From positions 1 to 5,734 of the forward strand of contig JBFWTJ010000245.1 of assembly GCA_050247895.1 (NCBI GenBank): a stretch of DNA of 5,734 nucleotides, written 5' to 3'. The position numbers and the translations under genes are program-made. Of the stretch, positions 1 to 5,734 are shown one piece after another (the stretch's first letter is position 1; every line of letters starts with the position of its first letter). The notes beneath the pieces are model-generated. The model was not told the origin of the DNA. It saw only the letters and a list, made by a program, of their open reading frames with translations, and made no database searches. Origin of the DNA: CAVPEW01 sp050247895 (GTDB lineage Bacteria; Actinomycetota; Acidimicrobiia; Acidimicrobiales; VFJN01).

Positions 1-1
1 C

Positions 2-187
2 GCCGTGCCGGTCGTCGGCCCGCCGGTCCCCTCGACGCCCTACGCCTTCGTGGCCCCGCCGAGCCTGCCCGACCCGGCCGGGCTCGGCGGACTCCCGCCG
101 GCCGCGAGCGCACCGCCGGCACCCGACTACTACTTCCTGCGCCACGCCGAGGTCCCGCACACCGCGCAGCTCGACCCGCACCCGGCC
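2..187 (+). other. Proline-rich N-terminal extension, candidate encapsulin cargo-loading domain
   Basis: About 62 visible residues precede the point (AFDVHAV, from 185) where ordinary SufS proteins begin. The stretch is dominated by Pro, Ala and Gly and looks intrinsically disordered. Two short aromatic motifs, PYAFV (38-52) and DYYFL (125-139), share the pattern Y-x-F-[VL] and lie 29 residues apart. The GTG at 5 is probably internal, because the frame is open to the edge and the composition already looks mid-domain. Family 2A encapsulin cargo desulfurases are known to carry long disordered N-terminal domains that direct them into the shell; that this segment does so is inferred from composition and the family match of the core. 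Confidence 0.6.
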
Positions 188-391
188 TTCGACGTGCACG
201 CCGTGCGCAGGGACTTCCCGATCCTGGCCGAGCGCGTCAACGGGCGGCCGCTCGTGTGGTTCGACAACGCGGCCACCACCCAGAAGCCGCGCCAGGTCAT
301 CGAGCGCCTCCGGCACTTCTACGAGCACGAGACCGCGAACATCCACCGGGCCGCGCACGAGCTGGCCGCCCGCTCGACCGACGCCTACGTG

Positions 392-394
392 TAG
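392..394 (+). other. In-frame TAG inside the cysteine desulfurase
   Basis: Reading frame 2 gives ...STDAYV, TAG, ARDTVARFIG... Group II desulfurases usually read approximately TDAYEGAR here, so the stop replaces a single residue just after the conserved Tyr, with no insertion or deletion. A single change from CAG, GAG or AAG would produce it. The gene's natural end is also TAG (1415-1417), which argues against general reassignment of amber in this organism. The other complete or C-terminal genes in the window end in TGA. Confidence 0.9.
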
Positions 395-406
395 GCCCGC
401 GACACC

Positions 407-1417
407 GTGGCCCGCTTCATCGGCGCGTCGTCGGCCGAGGAGATCGTGTTCGTCCGGGGCACGACCGAAGCAATCAACCTCGTGGCCAACACGTGGGGCC
501 GCAAGAACCTGCACGAGGGCGACGAGATCGTCATCTCGCACCTCGAGCACCACGCCAACATCGTGCCGTGGCAGCTCGTGGCCGCCCAGACCGGCGCGGT
601 GATCAAGGTCATCCCGGTGGACGACCGCGGCGAGCTCCTGCTCGACGAGTACGCCCGCCTGCTCTCCGAGCGCACGAAGCTCGTGGCGGTCACCCACGTG
701 TCGAACGCCCTGGGCACGGTGGTGCCGGTGGAGGCGATCGTCGACGCGGCGCACGGCGTCGGCGCCACGGTCCTGGTCGACGGCGCCCAGTCGATCCCCC
801 ACACCCCCATCGACGTCACCGCGCTCGACGCCGACCTGTTCGCCTTCTCCGGCCACAAGGTCCTGGGACCGACCGGGATCGGGGTGCTCTACGGCAAGCG
901 CTCCGTCCTGGAGGACATGCCGCCCTGGGAAGGCGGCGGCAACATGATCGTCGACGTCACCCTCGAGCGGGCGATCTTCCAACCTCCGCCGGGTCGCTTC
1001 GAGGCGGGCACGGGCAACATCGCCGACGCCGTCGGCCTGGGCGCGGCGCTCGAGTACGTCGAGCGGATCGGCATCCACAACATCGCCGCCTACGAGCACG
1101 ACCTGCTGGCCTACGCCACCGAGGGCCTGTCCCAGGTCCCCGGCCTGACCATGGTCGGGACCGCGGCGCACAAGGCCAGCGTGGCCTCGTTCGTCCTCGA
1201 CGGCTACGAGCCCCCCGAGGTCGGCACCGCCCTCAACGAGGAGGGCATCGCCGTCCGGGCCGGGCACCACTGCGCCCAGCCGATCCTGCGCCGGCTCGGC
1301 CACGAGGCCACCGTCCGCCCGTCGTTCGCGTTCTACAACACCTGCGACGAGATCGACCTGCTCGTCCAGGCCCTGCACCGCCTGGCCGCCCGGCGCGGCG
1401 TGCCCCGCCGCTCGTAG
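407..1417 (+). CDS. Downstream segment of the split cysteine desulfurase (336-aa ORF from GTG 407)
   Basis: This is the part after the amber codon that would appear as a free-standing gene, starting at GTG 407. It holds most of the fold-type I aminotransferase domain: the HHAN histidine, the DGAQS aspartate, the PLP lysine (about residue 151) and the catalytic cysteine in GHHCAQ (about residue 289). It lacks the first strand with DNAATT and the NIHRAAHEL segment that group II desulfurases use for folding and active-site closure. An AGG at 393-395 lies 11 bases before the GTG, so weak reinitiation after the stop is possible, but the GTG simply encodes a conserved internal valine (ARDTVARF). 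I doubt that it is an independent gene. It ends with TAG, the same codon as the interruption. Confidence 0.4.
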   Translation: MARFIGASSAEEIVFVRGTTEAINLVANTWGRKNLHEGDEIVISHLEHHANIVPWQLVAAQTGAVIKVIPVDDRGELLLDEYARLLSERTKLVAVTHVSNALGTVVPVEAIVDAAHGVGATVLVDGAQSIPHTPIDVTALDADLFAFSGHKVLGPTGIGVLYGKRSVLEDMPPWEGGGNMIVDVTLERAIFQPPPGRFEAGTGNIADAVGLGAALEYVERIGIHNIAAYEHDLLAYATEGLSQVPGLTMVGTAAHKASVASFVLDGYEPPEVGTALNEEGIAVRAGHHCAQPILRRLGHEATVRPSFAFYNTCDEIDLLVQALHRLAARRGVPRRS

Positions 1418-1435
1418 CCGCGCGCACCGCGCCCG

Positions 1436-2836
1436 TCAGTTGGGCAGGGCGGTGGGCAGGCGGCGAGCGGCCAGCGCGCCCAGGACCGCCATCCCCGCCG
1501 TGACCAGGAAGGCCAGGTGCAGGGCCGAGGCCAGCTCCCAGCCCCGTGACTCCGACAGGGCCACGAACGCCCCGCTCAGGCCGGTGCCCAGCGCCACGCC
1601 GAGCACGTCGCTGAGCTGGAGCGACGCGCTGGCCGCCCCCTCCTGGCCGGCGGGGGCGAAGCCCAGCACGGTCATGGTCACCGGCGCGAAGGCCAGGCCC
1701 ATCCCCAGGCCGCTCAGGCCCCACACGGCCATCGACCCCCACACCGGCAGCGGGCCGAGCGCGCCGTGCATGCCCCCGATGCCCACCACGATCAGCACGA
1801 AGCCGACCGACACCAGACGGCGGGGACCCACGGTGAGCACCAGGCGCTGCTGCACCCACGCACCCGCCGTCCACAGCACGGTGGCCGCGGTGAGGGCCAG
1901 GCCGGCGATCCAGGTCGGCTGGTCCCGCACGTCGGAGTAGGCGAGCGGGACGAACGCGTCGGTCCCGAAGAAGGCGAAGGTCAGCAGGCCCCGGACCATC
2001 ACCGCGGCGGGCATGCCCGGGGCCAGGCGGACCGTCCCGGCCGGGACCAGCCGGACGAAGGCCCACACCGCCACCGGCACGCCGACCCCGGCCAGGACCA
2101 GCGCGACCCCCGGCGGGACGCCACCCACCGCCACCAGCACCAGGGTCACCGCGCCGACCAGGACGAGCGCCCAGCCCCGCCGATCGGCCGAGGTGGTCGC
2201 CACCGGCGGCACCGGCTCCATCGCCGGCAGGGTCATCGCACCGGCCAGCACGACCAGGGGCAGGATCGACAGGAACACGGCCCGCCAGCCCAGGACGTCG
2301 GCCAGGGCCGAGCTCACCGCCGGGCCCACCACCCCGGGGATCACCCACGCCGAGGAGAACACCGCCAGCAGCCGGGGCCGCATCTCGGCCGGGTAGCTGC
2401 GACCGGCGCTGGTGTAGGCGACGGCCGGGATCACGCCCGCACCGAGCCCCTGGGCCACCCGGGCCGCGACCAGCACCGGCATCGACCAGGCCAGGCCCCC
2501 GACCAGCAGGCCACCGCTGATCAGGACCAGCCCTACGGCGAAGGGCGCCCGGGTCCCCCGGCGGTCGGCGACCTGGCCGGCCCACACCACGCCGAGCAGG
2601 TTCCCCAGGAAGAAGCCGGAGAAGACCCAGCCGTACAGGCCCAGCTGGCCCAGGTCGTCGGACACCACCGGCATGACCGTCGAGATGGCCAGCGACTCGA
2701 AGGCGACCAGGGTCACCGTGAGGACCAGCCCGAGGGTCAGCCGCCGCCGGGCCGGTGCCCACACCCCGTCCCGGGGCGGGTCCCCGGCCGGCACGGCGCG
2801 GTCGTCCGAGCCGGCCAACGAGCCGACGGCGTCCAC
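1436..2836 (-). CDS. MFS transporter, probable DHA2-like efflux permease
   Basis: Cytoplasmic-membrane secondary transporter of the major facilitator superfamily; substrate unknown. With a GTG start at 2836 it has 466 residues. A charged, disordered N-terminus of about 33 residues precedes the first helix (about 34-56). I count roughly 14 hydrophobic segments, favouring the DHA2-like drug/proton antiporter group over 12-helix types. Family motif A appears as GQVADRRGTR (about 87-96) between helices 2 and 3, and a motif C-like WVIPGVVGP lies in helix 5 (about 164-172). The start at 2836 lies 7 bases after the lysS stop, with AGGG 11 bases upstream; an in-frame GTG at 2887 would overlap lysS by 44 bases and has no visible ribosome site, and GTG 2764 is another option. 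It is probably cotranscribed with lysS and converges on the desulfurase. Substrate assignment is not possible from sequence. Confidence 0.88.
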   Translation of the reverse strand: MDAVGSLAGSDDRAVPAGDPPRDGVWAPARRRLTLGLVLTVTLVAFESLAISTVMPVVSDDLGQLGLYGWVFSGFFLGNLLGVVWAGQVADRRGTRAPFAVGLVLISGGLLVGGLAWSMPVLVAARVAQGLGAGVIPAVAYTSAGRSYPAEMRPRLLAVFSSAWVIPGVVGPAVSSALADVLGWRAVFLSILPLVVLAGAMTLPAMEPVPPVATTSADRRGWALVLVGAVTLVLVAVGGVPPGVALVLAGVGVPVAVWAFVRLVPAGTVRLAPGMPAAVMVRGLLTFAFFGTDAFVPLAYSDVRDQPTWIAGLALTAATVLWTAGAWVQQRLVLTVGPRRLVSVGFVLIVVGIGGMHGALGPLPVWGSMAVWGLSGLGMGLAFAPVTMTVLGFAPAGQEGAASASLQLSDVLGVALGTGLSGAFVALSESRGWELASALHLAFLVTAGMAVLGALAARRLPTALPN

Positions 2837-2843
2837 CGGGTGC

Positions 2844-4250
2844 TCAGCCCTGCTCGGGACGCAGCGTGGGGAAGGCGACGACGTCACGGATGGCCGGTGC
2901 GTCGGTCAGCAGCATGACCAGCCGGTCGATCCCGATGCCCAGCCCCGCGGTGGGCGGCAGGCCGTACTCGAGCGCCCGCAGGTAGTCCTCGTCGACCGCC
3001 ATCGCCTCGTCGTCGCCCGCGGCCCGCTGGGCCGCCTGGGCCTCGAAGCGGGCCCGCTGCTCGTCCGGGTCGACCAGCTCCGAGAAAGCGTTGCACAGCT
3101 CCCGGCCGGCCACGATGCCCTCGAAGCGCTCCACCAGCTCGGGCAGGGAGCGGTGGTCCCGGGCCAGCGGCGAGACCTCCTTGGGGTAGTCGAGGACGAA
3201 CACCGGCCCCCACAGGCGGTGCTCGGTCGTCTTCTCGTAGATCTCCAGGACCAGCTTGCCCGGCCCGTAGGACGCCTCGACCTCCACGCCGCGCGCGGTG
3301 GCGAGGGCGCGCAGCTCGTCGAGGGGCATGTGGACGTCGACGTGGATCCCGGCGTGCTCCTCGACCAGCTCGGTCAGGCTCGCCCGCCGCCACGGGGGGG
3401 TGAGGTCGAGCGGGCGGCCGTCGTAGGTGATCGACGTCGAGCCGCACACCTCGGTGGCCAGGTGGGCCACCAGCTCCTCGGTCAGCGCCATGGCGTCGTG
3501 GTAGTCGCCGTAGGCCTGGTAGAGCTCGAGCATCGTGAACTCGGGGTTGTGCCGGGGCGACAGGCCCTCGTTGCGGAACACCCGGCCGATCTCGAAGACC
3601 CGCTCGACCCCGCCCACGACCAGGCGCTTCAGGTAGAGCTCGGGCGCGATCCGCAGGAACAGGTCGACGTCGAGCGCGTTGTGGTGGGTCACGAACGGCT
3701 TGGCCAGGGCCCCGCCCGGGATCGGGTGGAAGATCGGCGTCTCGACCTCGACGAAGCCCCGGTCGTCCAGCCACCGGCGGGTCAGGGCGATGATCCGGCT
3801 CCGGGTCATCAGCGTGGCCCGGCTCTCGGGGTTGGCCCACAGGTCCACGTACCGCTGGCGGTAGCGCGTCTCGACGTCGGCGATGCCGTGCCACTTGTCG
3901 CCGAAGCCCCGGCGGGTCTCGGCCAGGACCACCCAGTCCGACACCTTCACCGACAGCTCGCCCCGCCTGGTCGCCACGACCTCGCCGGTGGCCCCGACCC
4001 AGTCGCCCAGCGACAGCCGGGTGAACTCCTCGAAGCGGTCGGTCACCGCGGCCAGGGCGAAGAGCTGGACCTGGTCGCCGCTGCCGTCGCGCAGGGTGGC
4101 GAAGGCCAGCTTGCCCTGCGCCCGGTGGAGCATGAGCCGACCGGCCACGCTGACCGTCACACCGGTCTCGGCCCCCGGCTCGAGGTCGGGGAAGCGGTGG
4201 CGCAGCTCGGCCGTGGTGGCGGTGACGTCGAAGCGGTAGGGGATGTCCAT
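2844..4250 (-). CDS. lysS: Lysyl-tRNA synthetase, class II, short N-terminus
   Basis: Cytosolic enzyme that charges tRNA-Lys with lysine using ATP. The 468 residues show an OB-fold anticodon-binding domain (about 32-110; AGRLMLHRAQGKLAFATLRD) followed by the class II catalytic core: motif 1 region (about 156-180, ending FHPIPGG), motif 2 FRNEGLSPRHNPEFTMLE (225-242) and motif 3 GLGIGIDRL (436-444). Expected lysine-pocket residues are present: Glu204 in APELYLK, and Asn387, Phe389 and Glu391 in CNAFSE. Most bacterial LysRS are near 500 residues; here roughly 35 residues of the usual N-terminal helical segment are missing, and the protein opens directly at PYRFD. The ATG (4250-4248) overlaps the coaX stop as TGATG, which fixes the start and suggests translational coupling. 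The frame stays open upstream, but its translation there does not resemble LysRS. A Val (393) stands where Asn is common in the SELN motif. Confidence 0.96.
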   Translation of the reverse strand: MDIPYRFDVTATTAELRHRFPDLEPGAETGVTVSVAGRLMLHRAQGKLAFATLRDGSGDQVQLFALAAVTDRFEEFTRLSLGDWVGATGEVVATRRGELSVKVSDWVVLAETRRGFGDKWHGIADVETRYRQRYVDLWANPESRATLMTRSRIIALTRRWLDDRGFVEVETPIFHPIPGGALAKPFVTHHNALDVDLFLRIAPELYLKRLVVGGVERVFEIGRVFRNEGLSPRHNPEFTMLELYQAYGDYHDAMALTEELVAHLATEVCGSTSITYDGRPLDLTPPWRRASLTELVEEHAGIHVDVHMPLDELRALATARGVEVEASYGPGKLVLEIYEKTTEHRLWGPVFVLDYPKEVSPLARDHRSLPELVERFEGIVAGRELCNAFSELVDPDEQRARFEAQAAQRAAGDDEAMAVDEDYLRALEYGLPPTAGLGIGIDRLVMLLTDAPAIRDVVAFPTLRPEQG

Positions 4251-4252
4251 CA
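4248..4252 (-). promoter_or_regulatory. TGATG stop/start overlap between coaX and lysS
   Basis: The coaX stop TGA (4252-4250) and the lysS start ATG (4250-4248) share one base. Such overlaps normally mean that ribosomes finishing the first gene reinitiate on the second, which keeps the two products in proportion and places both genes in one transcript. It also supports the short LysRS start. Confidence 0.8.
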
Positions 4253-5068
4253 GCGCAGGTTCTTCTCGTGGATCAGGCGGAGGCCGTGCAGGGTGAGCCA
4301 CGGCTCGATGTGGTCGACCGCGGTGGACAGGGGGCCGATGAGGCCCGACAGGCCCCCGGTGGCCACGACCGTGGCGTCCGCACCCAGCTCGTCCTCGATG
4401 CGGTCGCACATGCCGTCGACCATGGCGGTGTAGCCGTAGATGGCGCCCGACTGCAACGACTCGACGGTCGAGCGGCCGATGACGCTGCGCGGCTCGAGCA
4501 GCTCGACCCGGCGCAGGCCGGCGGCCCGGGCGAACAGGGCGTCGAGGCTCACGTCGATGCCGGGGCAGATGGCCCCGCCCAGGTACTCGCCCCGGGCCGA
4601 GATGGCCTCGAAGGTCGTGGCCGTGCCGAAGTCGATGACGATGGTCGGGCCGCCGAACAGGTCGAAGGCCGCCACCGCGTCGGCGATCCGGTCCGCGCCG
4701 ACCTCCTTGGGGTTGTCGTAGAGGATCGGCAGGCCCGTCTTCACGCCCGGCTCGACGACCAGCGCCGGCGTGCCGAAGTAGCGCTCGGACATGCGCCGCA
4801 GGGCCCCGGTGACCCGGGGGACCGACGAGCACACGGCCAGGCCCTGGATGTCGTTGTCGTCCCAGGTCGACCCGTGGAAGGCGAGGAACTCCTGGAGGAC
4901 CAGGGCGTGCTCGTCGGCCGTGCGCTCGACCTGGGTGGCCACCCGCCAGTGGTCGAGCAGGTTCGTGTCGGCCAGCCGCCGGCCCACGTTGGCGCCGTCC
5001 TCGGGGTCCAGGTCGTACAGGCCGATGACGGTCTGGGTGTTGCCGACGTCGACGGCGAGCAGGAGCAC
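4250..5068 (-). CDS. coaX: Type III pantothenate kinase
   Basis: Phosphorylates pantothenate with ATP, the first step of coenzyme A biosynthesis in the cytosol. The 272-residue protein has the ASKHA-fold marks of the CoaX type: N-terminal phosphate loop DVGNTQT (7-13), SSVP (81-84), the PKEVGADR motif (120-127) holding the probable catalytic Asp126, and DFGTATT (146-152), followed by GGAICPGI. Members are usually about 240-265 residues; the small excess lies around residues 19-35 (DPEDGANVGRR region) in the hairpin after the first strand. Start is GTG at 5068, chosen because M-LLLAVDVGNT matches the family N-terminus exactly; no clear Shine-Dalgarno precedes it, and a hairpin ends three bases upstream. 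It lies 63 bases after nadC and overlaps lysS by one base, an order known from Actinomycetota. CoaX enzymes generally need a monovalent cation and resist CoA feedback. Confidence 0.95.
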   Translation of the reverse strand: MLLLAVDVGNTQTVIGLYDLDPEDGANVGRRLADTNLLDHWRVATQVERTADEHALVLQEFLAFHGSTWDDNDIQGLAVCSSVPRVTGALRRMSERYFGTPALVVEPGVKTGLPILYDNPKEVGADRIADAVAAFDLFGGPTIVIDFGTATTFEAISARGEYLGGAICPGIDVSLDALFARAAGLRRVELLEPRSVIGRSTVESLQSGAIYGYTAMVDGMCDRIEDELGADATVVATGGLSGLIGPLSTAVDHIEPWLTLHGLRLIHEKNLR

Positions 5069-5071
5069 GGG

Positions 5072-5100
5072 CGCCGAGGCTACGAGTCGGACCCTCGGCG
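5072..5100 (-). repeat. Perfect 8-bp inverted repeat in the coaX leader
   Basis: On the coaX-sense strand CGCCGAGG is followed by 13 bases and then CCTCGGCG, a perfect stem, with only CCC between its end and the GTG start at 5068. There is no U-rich tail, so it is not a classical terminator for nadC. If it forms in RNA it covers the position where a ribosome site would lie and could lower initiation of coaX or separate nadC and coaX expression. GC-rich DNA yields such stems by chance, so function is uncertain. Confidence 0.4.
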
Positions 5101-5131
5101 GGGCGAACGCTCCGACCCGGCCGGCGCCGGG

Positions 5132-5734
5132 TCAGGCGTTGCGGACGTCGAGCCCGATGTCGAGCGCCGGCGCCGACTGGGTGATCTGGCTCGACGAGAG
5201 CAGGTCGACCCCGGTCGCGGCGTAGGCCGCCGCGGTGTCCACCGTGATGCCGCCGCTGCACTCCAGCAACGGCCGGGGCCGGCCCAGCTCGGCCGCCCAC
5301 CGGGTGGCGGCCTCGACCGCAGCGGCCGCCTCGGCCGGGCTCATGTTGTCGAGCAGGACGGCGTCGGCCCCCACCTCGACCGCCTCCCGGAGCTGGTCCA
5401 GGTCGGTGGCCTCCACGTGGACCATCCGGCCCGGCCAGGCCGCCTTCGCCGCCGCGACCCCCTCGGCGATGCCGAGCACGGCCAGGTGGTTGTCCTTGAA
5501 CATGACCCAGTCGGACAGGTTGCCCCGGTGGTTGCCCGCGCCCCCGGCCCGCACCGCGGCCTTCTCCAGCGTGCGCAGCCCGGGCAGCGTCTTGCGGGTG
5601 TCCCAGATGCGGGCCGGCCCGCCGGCCGCCGCGGCGTCCACGAAGCGGCGGGTGGCGCTGGCCACCCCCGACAAGTGGCACAGGAAGTTCAGGGCGGTCC
5701 GCTCGCCGCTCAGCACCGGGGCCATCGGCCCGGT
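5132..5734 (-). CDS. nadC: Nicotinate-nucleotide pyrophosphorylase (carboxylating), 5' end outside window
   Basis: Quinolinate phosphoribosyltransferase: quinolinate plus PRPP gives nicotinate mononucleotide, CO2 and pyrophosphate, in de novo NAD synthesis. About 200 C-terminal residues are visible and the frame is open through the right edge; the missing part is roughly 85 residues of the N-terminal domain, given a usual length near 280. The ATG at 5725 is internal, since it falls just before the conserved ERTALNFL. Seen in order: ERTALNFLCHLSG, the substrate-binding TRKTLPGLR, a basic GNHRGNL, FKDNHL, HVEATDLDQ, LLDNM and ECSGGI, all from the alpha/beta-barrel phosphoribosyltransferase domain. 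The C-terminal SSSQITQSAPALDIGLDV differs from the commoner GALTHSAPALDIG, with Gln in place of His. It is probably the upstream member of the nadC-coaX-lysS series, with any promoter and nadA/nadB to the right, outside the window. Confidence 0.95.
   Translation of the reverse strand, partial: TGPMAPVLSGERTALNFLCHLSGVASATRRFVDAAAAGGPARIWDTRKTLPGLRTLEKAAVRAGGAGNHRGNLSDWVMFKDNHLAVLGIAEGVAAAKAAWPGRMVHVEATDLDQLREAVEVGADAVLLDNMSPAEAAAAVEAATRWAAELGRPRPLLECSGGITVDTAAAYAATGVDLLSSSQITQSAPALDIGLDVRNA

Larger units (their letters stand above)
2..1417 (+). pseudogene. Cysteine desulfurase, encapsulin-cargo type, interrupted by an in-frame amber codon; 5' end outside window
   Basis: PLP-dependent group II (SufS/CsdA-like) cysteine desulfurase, which converts L-cysteine to alanine and enzyme-bound persulfide sulfur. 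One frame runs from the left edge to TAG at 1415-1417, broken only by TAG at 392-394. Visible in order: a Pro/Ala-rich extension (2-187), FDNAATTQKP, NIHRAAHEL, the stop, RGTTEAINLVA, the PLP-stacking His in LEHHAN, DGAQS, the PLP Schiff-base Lys in SGHKVLGPTG (codon 857-859), MPPWEGGGNMI, FEAGTGNIADAVGLGAALEYV and the catalytic Cys in RAGHHCAQP (codon 1271-1273). The GGGNMI, FQPPPGRFEAGTGNIAD and FDVHAVRRDFPIL wording plus the disordered extension match, from memory, family 2A encapsulin cargo desulfurases rather than housekeeping SufS. No suf genes flank it on the visible side. All catalytic residues remain, so the lesion is recent, recoded or a sequencing error. Enzyme identity is very secure; the encapsulin link is inferred. 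Confidence 0.85.

Noticed and set aside
392..394. TAG read as pyrrolysine through a genome-wide amber reassignment
   Set aside because: The gene ends with TAG at its natural C-terminus, and reading through that would extend it into the MFS gene; no supporting genes are visible here.
1395..1411. 6-bp GC stem with 5-base loop at the end of the desulfurase gene as a terminator
   Set aside because: Lies inside the coding sequence, has no U-tract, and such stems are frequent by chance at this base composition.
1407..1471. 8-bp inverted repeat (GCCGCTCG / CGAGCGGC) spanning the convergent gene ends as a bidirectional terminator
   Set aside because: The 49-base loop is long, both arms are coding, and GC richness makes it likely to be chance.
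256..1503. 415-codon + strand open frame overlapping the desulfurase
   Set aside because: Arg/Gly/Pro-rich +1-type shadow; the desulfurase frame carries all conserved motifs.
1233..2762. 509-codon - strand open frame over the MFS gene
   Set aside because: Gly/Arg/Pro-rich alternate frame; the other frame encodes clear membrane helices and MFS motifs.
3394..3400. Run of seven G in lysS as a phase-variation tract
   Set aside because: It encodes part of the Thr-Pro-Pro-Trp stretch in an essential gene; switching off would be lethal and the tract is short.
2673..4433. 586-codon + strand open frame
   Set aside because: Antisense shadow of lysS and its flanks; low-complexity composition and no family resemblance.
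2844..5681. Very long open frame on the - strand (945 codons) joining lysS to sequence across coaX and nadC
   Set aside because: Only the last 468 codons encode LysRS; the rest is an Arg/Gly/Pro-rich out-of-frame reading of coaX and nadC caused by high GC, not a fusion protein.

Overview
The window is very GC-rich with strong third-position G/C bias, which suggests a high-GC actinomycete. The nadC-coaX-lysS order on one strand is a gene order familiar from Actinomycetota, possibly an Acidimicrobiia-type lineage; that assignment is inference. No tRNA, rRNA, CRISPR array or insertion sequence was seen, and the genes are packed almost end to end.

Left part (1-1417, + strand): the 3' portion of a group II (SufS-like) cysteine desulfurase whose 5' end lies outside the window. 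It does not look like a housekeeping SufS. It carries a proline/alanine-rich N-terminal extension (at least 62 residues visible), and its core has the sequence style I associate with cysteine desulfurases that are cargo of family 2A encapsulin nanocompartments. The frame is intact and conserved on both sides of a single in-frame TAG at 392-394, so it is a nonsense mutant, a recoded gene or a sequencing error. The encapsulin shell gene, if present, would lie to the left, outside the window.

Right part (1436-5734, - strand, read right to left): a compact gene series of nadC (NAD biosynthesis, 5' end outside the window), coaX (first step of CoA biosynthesis), lysS (lysyl-tRNA synthetase) and an MFS transporter. 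coaX and lysS overlap as TGATG, and the preferred MFS start lies 7 bases after the lysS stop, so translational coupling is likely. The nadC-coaX gap of 63 bases holds a perfect 8-bp inverted repeat that ends three bases before the coaX GTG start. The MFS gene converges on the cysteine desulfurase with only 18 bases between the stop codons.

The right-hand genes supply cofactors (NAD, CoA) and charged tRNA-Lys and look ordinary, apart from a LysRS that lacks the usual N-terminal segment and a CoaX with a small insertion. The unusual biology is at the left edge: a probable sulfur-storage encapsulin cargo enzyme interrupted by an amber codon.
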